Positions 52,686 to 60,662 of a DNA stretch of 64,000 nucleotides are shown piece after piece. The translations under genes were made by a program, and so were the position numbers. Position 1 is the stretch's first letter, and every line of letters begins with the position of its first letter. Origin of the DNA: Pseudomonas crudilactis (lineage in GTDB: Bacteria; Pseudomonadota; Gammaproteobacteria; Pseudomonadales; Pseudomonadaceae); contig NZ_WXVV01000014.1 in NCBI RefSeq assembly GCF_013433315.1, forward strand, positions 62,001 through 126,000. The letters run 5' to 3'. Below the pieces are notes generated by a model that saw nothing but the letters and a program-made list of their open reading frames with translations, was not told where the DNA came from and did not search any database.

Positions 52686-52990
52686 AAGCGGCCCTCATCA
52701 AACCTGTAGGGGCATTGCTCAGGTCGTGATGTTGGGGGAATTGGCGGTGAATCAGGCATTGGTGCACGTCGCGGGATTGCCCTCACCCTAACCCTCTCCC
52801 AGAGGGAGAGGGGACTGATCGCGGTGTTCTTTCGAGTTACACCGACGTGAGATACCGAGTCGAACTCAGGGTTTGAACAGCACAAAGATCGGCTCCCTCT
52901 CCCCCTCGCCCCCTTGGGGGAGAGGGCTGGGGTGAGGGGGTAGATCCAACTGACCCACCCAAATACCAAAGGCGTCGCAATCCCTGCGTA
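52686..52990. repeat. Intergenic region with a large inverted repeat (52780-52940)
   Basis: 305 bp between macB and the second luxR gene, with no gene. At 52780-52800 lies CCCTCACCCTAACCCTCTCC and at 52918-52938 its near-exact inverse complement (2 mismatches in 21). Inside, a second pair (GAGGGAGAGGGG with following ACTGATC, and GATCGGCTCCCTCTCCCC) is also inverted. Such C/T-rich inverted elements recur in Pseudomonas genomes as small repeats. The structure could also end transcription from both converging operons. Confidence 0.65.
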
Positions 52991-53737
52991 TCAAGCCGCA
53001 CTCGACGCCAACGTCTCCAACGGCGAATACATCCAGCGCATCAACGAATGCCGCCCACTGATGCCCAACTTGATCGCCGCCCGTTTCAGATAACTCTCCA
53101 CGGTGTTGACCTTCAACGCCAGTTGTTCAGCCAGTTCCGGCGCCGTGCGCCCGGCGAGCAGGCCGACACACACTTCGGTTTCGCGGTTCGACAGGCTCAG
53201 GCCCAGTTGCACCAAGCGTTCATCGAAGCGCAGGCGCAAGGTTTCCAGGCCGGTGCCTTCGGCGGCGTCGGATGGGGTCTCTGGCTCGAGGCTGGCCGGT
53301 TGCAGGGCGTTGATGTGTTTTTCCACCATCGGCAGCAGCACCGGGGAAATGTCCTGCAACAGGCTGCGCTCCTGCGCGGAGAAGCGCTGCGACTCGCCGT
53401 TGCGGTAGACCGAAATCACGTAACGGTAACCGTCCTTGCGCCGGGTCAGATGCAGTTGTGAGGCTTCCGCACTGGCCGAGGCCGGCGGGCTTTGCAAATG
53501 ATGGGCAGCCGCACTGTGTTCGGAAAATACCGTTTCGGCGAGCAGGGCCGGCTCTTTCAGCGGCTCCGGCTCATTGCGGCTCGACGCGCGGCCCACCGGT
53601 TCGACACGCATCTGCCGGATGTGCGTGGCGTCTACCGCCAGTTGCGTCAGGATCAGGTCATGCAGCATGCGCGGAAAGTGCCGGCTGCCGGTGCTCGCGA
53701 TGACTTTGCCGATGTGGGGGAACAGGTGTGAATTCAT
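52991..53737 (-). CDS. LuxR-type transcriptional regulator right of macAB
   Basis: About 248 residues with a C-terminal LuxR/GerE helix-turn-helix (LSNRETEVCVGLLAGRTAPE, then LAEQLALKVNTVESYLKRAA and KLGISGRHSLMRW). The N-terminal region shows no receiver or autoinducer-binding domain that I recognise. The organisation parallels the left-hand LuxR protein, and the helix-turn-helix sequences are clearly related. In comparable loci (for example massetolide, viscosin) one LuxR gene lies on each side of the synthetases and both are required. The frame can start at ATG 53752 or 53737. The first has no ribosome-binding site. The second has GGA 10 nt upstream, inside a perfect RsmA/E consensus, so it is preferred. 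It converges on macB. Confidence 0.9.
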   Translation of the reverse strand: MNSHLFPHIGKVIASTGSRHFPRMLHDLILTQLAVDATHIRQMRVEPVGRASSRNEPEPLKEPALLAETVFSEHSAAAHHLQSPPASASAEASQLHLTRRKDGYRYVISVYRNGESQRFSAQERSLLQDISPVLLPMVEKHINALQPASLEPETPSDAAEGTGLETLRLRFDERLVQLGLSLSNRETEVCVGLLAGRTAPELAEQLALKVNTVESYLKRAAIKLGISGRHSLMRWMYSPLETLASSAA

Positions 53738-53744
53738 ATGCGTG

Positions 53745-53754
53745 TCGTCCATGA
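53745..53754 (-). promoter_or_regulatory. RsmA/E consensus site over the ribosome-binding region of the right-hand luxR
   Basis: Minus-strand TCATGGACGA fits (A/U)CANGGANG(U/A) at all ten positions. Its GGA is 10 nt from the ATG at 53737, so a bound RsmA/E protein would compete with the ribosome. This predicts activation by GacA through RsmY/RsmZ-type small RNAs. Confidence 0.6.
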
Positions 53755-53798
53755 GTTGCGTTAATACAAAAATGCCGGCGGTACCGTCGACGATCTCC

Positions 53799-53857
53799 TT
53801 GAGCGACGGAAAACCTCAGGCATTGGATCCTATCCTAGTACAACGTTTGAGCGACGG
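53799..53857. repeat. Direct repeat TTGAGCGACGG upstream of the right-hand luxR
   Basis: Two exact 11-bp copies at 53799-53809 and 53847-53857 (48 bp apart) in the 120-bp space between the luxR gene and the diguanylate cyclase. A regulator-binding direct repeat is possible; it could also be chance or a small duplication. Confidence 0.35.
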
Positions 53858-53873
53858 TTTAATGAAGGTGTTA

Positions 53874-55460
53874 TTAGCTCATAACCGCGACGTCGGGTTG
53901 CTTGCCCTGTGAGCACCAGCAGTTGCGGCCTTGCTGCTTGGCTTGATACAGACAGGTATCGGCCGCTTTCAACAGGGTCGCCGGGGTTACCGTGTCATCG
54001 ACTGGATGCCAAGTGGTAATCCCGGCGCTGGCGGTGACATAGCCCAATGTATGCCCGGCGTGCTCCAGTTTCAGTGCACGGATGGCCTGCAGTATGTCTT
54101 CGGTAACCTGAATGGCGCCGGCATTGTCGGTGTTGGGCAACAGCACTGTGAATTCTTCGCCGCCGTAGCGCACCGCGAGGTCGCTCGGTCGTTTGACCGC
54201 TTGCTGGATCGCCTGCCCGACAGCGCTCAGGCAATCATCGCCCGCCGCATGGCCATACTGGTCGTTGTAGCGTTTGAAGTGGTCGACATCGAGCATGATC
54301 AATGACAGCGCCGAACCCTGTCGCCGCGCCAGACGGATTTCGTCCACCAGCGCGTTGTCCAGGCGTCGGCGGTTGCCCAGCCCGGTGAGGCTGTCGGTCA
54401 GCGCCATGTCGCGCATGGTCTGGTGCGCGTAGCGAATTTCCCGCTCCATGGCCATGCGCTGGCGCAACTGATGCAGCACCACCAGGCCGAAACCGCTGAG
54501 CACCAAAATCAGAAACACCAGCACGAAGCCGTTTTTCAGCAAATCCTGCTGCCACGGTTCGATGATCGAGTCCCGTGAAAGCCCGGCCTCGACCACCAGC
54601 GGATAGGTGGTGAGCGCGCGATAGCCATACAACCGCTCAGTGTCATCGACCACCGCGCGGACTTGCGCAATACCGGCGTTGGCGTTGGGCAGGTAGACCT
54701 TGAAGATCTCGCTGTTGGCCAGGCTTTTGCCGATCACCGAGGCGATGAACGGCCGGCGTACGAGGATGGTGCCGTCGCGCCTGGCCAGCACCAGTGCGCC
54801 TTTGTCATCGATTCTGAAATCGCCGTAATAGTCGACAAAGTAGCTGACCTTGACCGTGCCCAGCAGCACCCCGGCGAACGAGCCATCGGGATTGTTCAGG
54901 CGGCGGGAGACGGGAATGATCAGGTCATGGGTCGATCGGCTTTCCACCACATCACCGATGCGCACCTGCCGATCATCATGGCTGCGGTGATATTGAAAGT
55001 AATCGCGATCGGCGTTGTTGGCGGTCTCGGGCGTGACCTCTTTGTCGGTAACGATCCACTGCCCATCCGCCCCGTAGATAAACAAGCCATGCAGCTGCGG
55101 CATGATTTTCGATTGCTGCACCAGCAGTTTGTGAATACGCGGCACGTCGAGGTTCTGCAGTCCGTCGCCTTCGATCCGCTCACTCAGGGCGGCGGTCAGC
55201 ACATCCATTTGCCGAATGGTGTCTTCGGCATGCTGCGCGGTGGCGCGGGCCAGGTTGGTCACCGAATCGCGCGCGGAGGCGAATGCAGCGCGATAGTCGC
55301 GCCAGGTGCGCCAACTCTCGACCGTCAGAAAGGCCAGTACCACCACCAGCATAAAACTGACCGTAAGGCGGAATGTCGAGCCGGCGCGCACGGCGTTGCG
55401 GGCAGAGGCGGCTCTGCTTGGATCTTCGGTGTTCGGCTCTGGCGGACGGCGTCCGAGCAT
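53874..55460 (-). CDS. Membrane-bound diguanylate cyclase with periplasmic Cache-type sensor
   Basis: A 528-residue enzyme that makes cyclic di-GMP. Two membrane helices (about residues 25-45 and 305-330) enclose a large periplasmic dCache-like sensor domain (for example YFQYHRSHDDRQVRIGD). The cytoplasmic GGDEF domain has ALTDSLTGLGNRRRLD, LIMLDVDHFKRYND and the active-site loop RYGGEEF (near 432). An intact inhibitory I-site RPSD lies exactly five residues before GGEEF, so product feedback is expected. The start at 55460 is chosen because AAGGAG lies 6 nt before it, whereas it touches the ATG at 55466. It lies beyond the lipopeptide locus; a functional link through motility or biofilm control is only a guess. 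Confidence 0.94.
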   Translation of the reverse strand: MLGRRPPEPNTEDPSRAASARNAVRAGSTFRLTVSFMLVVVLAFLTVESWRTWRDYRAAFASARDSVTNLARATAQHAEDTIRQMDVLTAALSERIEGDGLQNLDVPRIHKLLVQQSKIMPQLHGLFIYGADGQWIVTDKEVTPETANNADRDYFQYHRSHDDRQVRIGDVVESRSTHDLIIPVSRRLNNPDGSFAGVLLGTVKVSYFVDYYGDFRIDDKGALVLARRDGTILVRRPFIASVIGKSLANSEIFKVYLPNANAGIAQVRAVVDDTERLYGYRALTTYPLVVEAGLSRDSIIEPWQQDLLKNGFVLVFLILVLSGFGLVVLHQLRQRMAMEREIRYAHQTMRDMALTDSLTGLGNRRRLDNALVDEIRLARRQGSALSLIMLDVDHFKRYNDQYGHAAGDDCLSAVGQAIQQAVKRPSDLAVRYGGEEFTVLLPNTDNAGAIQVTEDILQAIRALKLEHAGHTLGYVTASAGITTWHPVDDTVTPATLLKAADTCLYQAKQQGRNCWCSQGKQPDVAVMS

Positions 55461-55671
55461 GAACATCTCCTTTATTCATACGCAATGCATCGCAACAGTA
55501 TGACAAGGATCGCCAGGAAGTTCGGAGCGGAGCATGTTTTATTGCCTGATTGTCCTGTTTGAGTGGACGGTGAAACGCTTTTCAGCCGATTTATCCCGTC
55601 CCCGTGCGTCAGTAATCTGTACCCAACTTGAACGCCACAACAAATTCAAAAACTCAAAAGGGACGCAGACC

Positions 55672-56304
55672 ATGACCACTCCAACCTACAACCGCCTGAA
55701 CAAAGACGACGCCATCGTGCTGCTGGTCGACCACCAGACCGGCCTGATTTCCCTGGTGCAGGACTTCTCGCCCAACGAATTCAAGAACAACGTGCTGGCT
55801 CTGGCGGATCTGGCCAAGTTCTTCGAACTGCCGACCATCCTCACCACCAGTTTCGAACAAGGCCCGAACGGCCCGCTGGTGCCGGAGCTGAAAGAGATGT
55901 TCCCGGACGCGCCATACATCGCTCGCCCTGGCCAGATCAACGCTTGGGACAACGAAGACTTCGTCAAGGCAATCAAAGCCACCGGTCGCAAGCAGATCAT
56001 CATTGCCGGTGTGGTCACGGATGTCTGCGTAGCGTTCCCGACCTTGTCGGCGCTGGCAGAAGGGTTTGATGTGTTTGTGGTGACCGATGCGTCGGGCACT
56101 TTCAATACCACCGTGCAACAAGCCGCGTGGAGCCGCATGACTCAAGCCGGTGCACAGATGATGAACTGGTTCTCGGTGGCGTGTGAGCTGCATCGCGACT
56201 GGCGCAACGACATTGAAGGCCTGGGTAATCTGCTGTCGCAGCGGATCCCCAACTACCGCAACCTGATGAACAGCTACTCGGCGCTGACCGCTCAGCAAAA
56301 GTAA
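55672..56304 (+). CDS. Isochorismatase-like cysteine hydrolase, YcaC type
   Basis: A 210-residue cytoplasmic protein of the isochorismatase-like superfamily. The triad is visible: Asp in AIVLLVDHQTGL (about residue 20), a Lys in the middle region, and the nucleophile Cys in IIAGVVTDVCVAFPTLSA. It is closest to YcaC-type hydrolases, whose physiological substrate is unknown; a true isochorismatase is unlikely because no siderophore genes surround it. The ATG at 55672 follows AAAAGGGA; an upstream extension of the frame has no protein-like character. It ends before a strong terminator hairpin and forms a single-gene unit. Confidence 0.9.
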   Translation: MTTPTYNRLNKDDAIVLLVDHQTGLISLVQDFSPNEFKNNVLALADLAKFFELPTILTTSFEQGPNGPLVPELKEMFPDAPYIARPGQINAWDNEDFVKAIKATGRKQIIIAGVVTDVCVAFPTLSALAEGFDVFVVTDASGTFNTTVQQAAWSRMTQAGAQMMNWFSVACELHRDWRNDIEGLGNLLSQRIPNYRNLMNSYSALTAQQK

Positions 56305-56318
56305 GCGAACGCGACCCG

Positions 56319-56349
56319 ACAAAAGCCTGCCCTCAAAGCAGGCTTTTGT
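56319..56349. terminator. Bidirectional rho-independent terminator
   Basis: Perfect 12-bp stem ACAAAAGCCTGC/GCAGGCTTTTGT with a 7-nt loop, 14 bp after the YcaC-like gene and facing the hydrolase gene on the other strand. The A/T flanks of the stem supply the U-tract in both directions. Confidence 0.88.
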
Positions 56350-56389
56350 CGTGTCTGCGCTTTAAAGCGCTGGCAGCGTTGCGATGGCG

Positions 56390-57412
56390 TTACTTCAGGT
56401 TATGGCTGAAGAACGTGGTCAATTTGGCGAAGGGAATCAGGTTGACCCGGTCGTACAAGTCGACATGGCCGGCCCCTGGAATGATCAGCAGCTCTTTGGG
56501 CTCGGCCGCGCGCTGGTAAGCGTCTTCACTGAATTCGCGGGAGTGCGCCTGAGCGCCGGCAATGAACAGCAGCGGGCGCGGGGAGATGCTCTCGATGTCA
56601 TTGAACGGGTAGAAGTTCATGAACTTCACATTGCTGATCAACGTCGGCATGGTCGTGGTCTGCGGTGAAGCGCCGGCCGGCGTGACCTGACCACGCGGTG
56701 TGCGGTAGAAGTCGTAGAACTCGTCACCCACGGCGTTGCCGGTGAGTTTCAGCGGTGTGCCGCCGGTGTAGCGCACCGGGCCGCCCCAGAACTGCGCGTT
56801 ACGCTGCTGCGCCGCCTGTTCAATGATAGATTGGCGTTGCGCTGGCGTGAGCGAATGTTTGAGGCCGTTACGGTTGGCAGCGCCCATGTCGTACATGCTG
56901 ACAGTGGCAATCGCCTTCAAACGTGGGTCGATCTTCGCGGCACTGATGGCGAAGCTGCCGCTGCCGCAAATACCGATCACGCCGATACGCTCGCGATCGA
57001 CCAGTGGGCGAGTGCCGAGAAAGTCCACCGCCGCGCTGAAGTCTTCGGCGTAAATGTCCGGCGCAACCGACTGGCGTGGCAGGCCCTCGCTTTCGCCCCA
57101 GAAGGACAAGTCGAACGACAGCGTGACGAAGCCTTGTTCGGCCATTTTGGTCGCGTAGAGATTGGCACTTTGCTCCTTCACTGCGCCCATCGGGTGGCCG
57201 ACGATGATTGCGGCATTTTTTGACTGTGGGTCGAGGTTTTTCAGGCTGAACAGATTGCCTGCGACCTTCATCCCGTACTGGTTCTTGAAGGTGACCTTTT
57301 CCACGGTCACTTTATCGCTGGTGTAGAAGTTGTCTGCGCCGTTCGACATATCGGCTCCCATGGCTGAAAAAGTACTGAAGAGCAGCCCGAAGGCCAAGCA
57401 AAAACCTTTCAC
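56390..57412 (-). CDS. Exported alpha/beta hydrolase, dienelactone-hydrolase-like
   Basis: A 340-residue secreted hydrolase. The N-terminus MKGFCLAFGLLFSTFSAMGA is a Sec signal. The alpha/beta-hydrolase core shows IIVGHPMGAVKEQSA near the oxyanion hole, the nucleophile elbow GVIGICGSGSFAIS with Cys in the nucleophile position (as in dienelactone hydrolases), an acid in the region before the C-terminus, and the catalytic His in IPGAGHVDLYDR. Similar proteins are annotated only as periplasmic alpha/beta hydrolases. The GTG start is supported by AAGGA 7 nt upstream. It is a single gene next to an MFS transporter on the same strand, 180 bp apart. The substrate is unknown. Confidence 0.85.
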   Translation of the reverse strand: MKGFCLAFGLLFSTFSAMGADMSNGADNFYTSDKVTVEKVTFKNQYGMKVAGNLFSLKNLDPQSKNAAIIVGHPMGAVKEQSANLYATKMAEQGFVTLSFDLSFWGESEGLPRQSVAPDIYAEDFSAAVDFLGTRPLVDRERIGVIGICGSGSFAISAAKIDPRLKAIATVSMYDMGAANRNGLKHSLTPAQRQSIIEQAAQQRNAQFWGGPVRYTGGTPLKLTGNAVGDEFYDFYRTPRGQVTPAGASPQTTTMPTLISNVKFMNFYPFNDIESISPRPLLFIAGAQAHSREFSEDAYQRAAEPKELLIIPGAGHVDLYDRVNLIPFAKLTTFFSHNLK

Positions 57413-57592
57413 TGGAATGTCCTTGCGATTGAGGGTTTATTCGTCTGAGCCTGTGCACGAACATTCTCTCGATCAGCGCCTCGGCGCCGAAGTGCATTCC
57501 TCTGGATTGCTTGCCTGATCCACTGAATCTGGATTTTCAACGCCGCGCAGACACGAGATGGCGGCAATGAGAGGGCAGGGAAGGGATAGGGA

Positions 57593-58849
57593 TTACACAG
57601 AGGATTCGGTGCTGGCCTCGACCAATCCGCTTTCAGCCTGACGACCGCTGCGCTGGGTTTCCGGAACCCCGACCCCAAGCAACACAACCGCCACCGCCGC
57701 AATAGCGGCCAGGGTCAGAAACGCCGCGCTGTAACCAGCCTGTTGCACAACGAACCCGGCAAGGCCGTTGCTCAATGCCGCGCCCAGTCCGAAGGCCGTT
57801 GTCAGTGCGCCGAGGCTGACATTGAAGTGGCCAGTGCCTTGCGTAAGGTCTTTGACCATGATCGGAAACAAGGCGCCGAACAGACCCGCGCCGACGCCGT
57901 CGAGCAGTTGCACCGCGACCAGCCAATAAGCATCGTCCGACAGCGTATAGAGCACACCGCGCAATGGCAGGATCAGAAATCCGGCCAGCAGCAGCGGCTT
58001 GCGTCCCCACACATCGGCTTTCGCCCCGACCAGTAATGCCGCCGGCACCATCACCAGTTGCGCCGCGACGATGCAGGCCGAGGTCAGCGGGGTGGCCATC
58101 TGCAAATTCGCTTGCGCCAGTTTTTGGCTCACCAACGGCAACATCGCTGCGTTGGCGAGGTGGAACAGCGCACAGCAAATGGCGAACAGCAGCAGCGGCC
58201 GGTTGCTCAACAGCACCGACAAACCGGAAGGCTGGCGATGCCCAGCGTCGGCCGGGTCCAGTCCGCGGGCCTGATCATGGTCGATCGCTTCTGGCGATAC
58301 GCAGGCAATGGCGATGACACTGGCCAGGGCCATGGCCGCCATCAGATAGAACACCGCCACCGGGCCGAACAGATAGGCGAATACGCCGGCGAGGAGGGCG
58401 GCGCAGGCATTGCCGGCATGATTGAAGGTTTCATTGCGCCCGGTTCGCCGGGTGAACGCCCGTGGCCCGGTCATGCCCAGGGTAATCGCACAAATGGCCG
58501 GGGCGAATATCGACGCGGCCATCGCACTCAGGGTTTGCGTCAACGCCACCCAAGTGAACGACGTCACGAACGGCAGCAGCAGGCAACTGCCGGTCACCAG
58601 CAGCGCGGCGATCGCAATCAGCGCACGTTTGCGCCGGCTGTTGTCGACCCAGGCGCCGGCGGGTGTCTGGGTGATCAGCGCGGCGACCCCGGCGATGGTC
58701 ATCACCAGGCCAATGCTCGCCGGTTCCCAGTGATGCACCGCCAACAGGTAAATGGCCAGGTAGGGGCCGAGGCCGTCGCGCACGTCAGCGAGGAAGAAGT
58801 TCAGGCTGTCCAGTGACAGATTATTGCGGCGATCGAGGTCAGCGGCCAC
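57593..58849 (-). CDS. Major facilitator superfamily transporter
   Basis: A 418-residue inner-membrane protein with about twelve hydrophobic helices and the MFS signature between helices 2 and 3 (GAWVDNSRRKRAL). The second half repeats the pattern (GAKADVWGRKPLLL). A short hydrophilic C-terminal tail follows. It probably exports or imports a small molecule by proton antiport or symport; related proteins are listed as drug or sugar efflux permeases, but the cargo cannot be read from sequence. The GTG start has GAAGA about 8 nt upstream. No regulator lies next to it. Confidence 0.88.
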   Translation of the reverse strand: MAADLDRRNNLSLDSLNFFLADVRDGLGPYLAIYLLAVHHWEPASIGLVMTIAGVAALITQTPAGAWVDNSRRKRALIAIAALLVTGSCLLLPFVTSFTWVALTQTLSAMAASIFAPAICAITLGMTGPRAFTRRTGRNETFNHAGNACAALLAGVFAYLFGPVAVFYLMAAMALASVIAIACVSPEAIDHDQARGLDPADAGHRQPSGLSVLLSNRPLLLFAICCALFHLANAAMLPLVSQKLAQANLQMATPLTSACIVAAQLVMVPAALLVGAKADVWGRKPLLLAGFLILPLRGVLYTLSDDAYWLVAVQLLDGVGAGLFGALFPIMVKDLTQGTGHFNVSLGALTTAFGLGAALSNGLAGFVVQQAGYSAAFLTLAAIAAVAVVLLGVGVPETQRSGRQAESGLVEASTESSV

Positions 58850-59114
58850 GGCGGTGTCTTCAATGTTCGAGGTCTGCGGATGGATTCAACCTCAGCAAGC
58901 CTAATGACCAGCGGCCGTGAATATAAGTTGCAGGCCGCTGCCTTGTCGTTGCGAAACAACGCCAAGGGGTTGAAAACGACGTTCCGTCACATGGTTGCTG
59001 CGCGTTCGTCGCGCTACTTGTATCCTTGCGCCGGTCGAGGACATACGACCGCTGTTATTGCCTTGAATCAGTAACGGCCGGAACCGGAAACCGGACTTTC
59101 CATTAGGTACTTTC

Positions 59115-60662
59115 GTGAAGCGTGATACCCACCTCGTCATCCTCTTGCTGCTGGTCATCGGCTGCTCCCTGGCGTCGCTGACCATCTGGAAAGTGCTGTC
59201 CTCGCGCGATCGCGCGCTGGAGGAAGTCAATGTGCACGGGTTGAACCTGACCCAGGCACTCGAGACCTATTCCGAGGGCATTGTCCGGCAAAGTTCGCTG
59301 CTGTTGCTCGGGCTGGTCGAGCGCCTGGAAACCGAAGGCAGTGGCCCCGCGCAGATCCAGCGCTTGGGTGCGCTGATCAACCGCCAACAGCCGTTGATGC
59401 CACAAATGAGCGGGATCACCATCTATGACCGTCAGGGCCATTGGCTGATGTCGTCCAATCGACCGATTCCGGCGGGTGCCAACAGCAGTGATCGGGCCTA
59501 TTTCATTCATCATCGCGACGACCCGAGCCGCGAACCTTTTATCGGGCCACCGATACGCAGCCGCTCCAATCAGGAGTGGGTGATCACCGTCAGCCGCCGT
59601 TTCAACGATGATCGTGGCGAGTTTGCCGGGGTGGTGGCCGTGACCTTGGGCGTGGAAAACTTCCTGCGCCTGTTCGGCAAACTCGACGTCGGGCAGGAAG
59701 GTGCTATCGGTTTGTCGTACACCGACGGCACGTTGCTGGTGCGCTATCCGTTCCGCGAGCAGGACATGGGCCGCAACTTTTCCAAGTCGCCGATCTACGC
59801 CAAATACCTGGTCGATCAATCGGTCGGTACCGCGTCGTATACCTCCAGCCTGGATGGCGTCGAACGCCTCTACGCCTTCCGCAAAAGCGAGAAATTGCCG
59901 CTGATCACCACGGTCGCCATCGGCAAGCGTGAAGCGCTCACCGCGTGGCGAACCGAGGCACTGCTGTCGGCGGTGGTGGTGGCGGGGCTGTTGGGGCTTA
60001 CCGGTCTGATCGGCTGGTTCTTGATCCTCGACATCCGTCGCCGGACCCAGATTGAAGGCGAACTGCGCATCGCTCAGCAGCAGTTGCTCGGTTCCAATCG
60101 ACAGCTGGAACTGCTGGCCATGAAGGATGCGCTGACCGGTCTGGCGAATCGGCGCTGCTTTGACCAGACCCTGGCCACAGAGGGGCGGCGGGCACAGCGC
60201 AACAACTCGTCGCTGGCGTTGCTGATGATCGATATCGATTATTTCAAGCGGTTCAATGATGCGCTCGGGCACGTTGCCGGCGACGCCTGTCTGCAAACCG
60301 TCGGTAGCGTGCTGGATGCGTGTGTGCGGCGGCCGTCGGACCTGGTGGCGCGCTATGGTGGTGAAGAGTTCGCGGTGATCATGCCCGACACCGATATTGA
60401 CGGTGCCGAGGTGGTGGCGCAGCTGATAATCGAGCGCTTGCAGCAAGCCAACATTGCCCACCCCACCAGTCCCGAGACCCGCGTGAGCCTGAGCATCGGC
60501 ATCGCCGCCGCGCGGGGTCCGCGCCTGGATCCGGTGAGCGCTCTGATCGAGTGCGCCGATCAAGCGCTGTATCAAGCGAAAACGGCAGGGCGCAACAGGT
60601 TCATGACATCCACTGCGCAACCCTCATTCGACGTCAATGGACAGCAGGCCACTAACCCGTGA
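59115..60662 (+). CDS. Second membrane-bound diguanylate cyclase with Cache-type sensor
   Basis: A 515-residue cyclic di-GMP synthase built like the one at 53874-55460: helix 1 at about 6-26, periplasmic dCache-like domain (YFIHHRDDPSREPFIGPPI is characteristic), helix 2 near 282-305, GGDEF domain with AMKDALTGLANRRCFD, LLMIDIDYFKRFND and RYGGEEF near 414. The I-site RPSD is intact. The GTG start has a modest AGG upstream. Its 3' end overlaps the convergent histidine-kinase gene by 39 bp, so the two mRNAs are complementary over that stretch. The input signal is unknown. Confidence 0.93.
   Translation: MKRDTHLVILLLLVIGCSLASLTIWKVLSSRDRALEEVNVHGLNLTQALETYSEGIVRQSSLLLLGLVERLETEGSGPAQIQRLGALINRQQPLMPQMSGITIYDRQGHWLMSSNRPIPAGANSSDRAYFIHHRDDPSREPFIGPPIRSRSNQEWVITVSRRFNDDRGEFAGVVAVTLGVENFLRLFGKLDVGQEGAIGLSYTDGTLLVRYPFREQDMGRNFSKSPIYAKYLVDQSVGTASYTSSLDGVERLYAFRKSEKLPLITTVAIGKREALTAWRTEALLSAVVVAGLLGLTGLIGWFLILDIRRRTQIEGELRIAQQQLLGSNRQLELLAMKDALTGLANRRCFDQTLATEGRRAQRNNSSLALLMIDIDYFKRFNDALGHVAGDACLQTVGSVLDACVRRPSDLVARYGGEEFAVIMPDTDIDGAEVVAQLIIERLQQANIAHPTSPETRVSLSIGIAAARGPRLDPVSALIECADQALYQAKTAGRNRFMTSTAQPSFDVNGQQATNP

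Noticed and set aside
56357..56370. 14-bp palindrome GCGCTTTAAAGCGC between the hydrolase stop and the terminator
   Set aside because: It has no room for a loop and no U-run, and it lies next to a convincing bidirectional terminator; no separate role can be supported.
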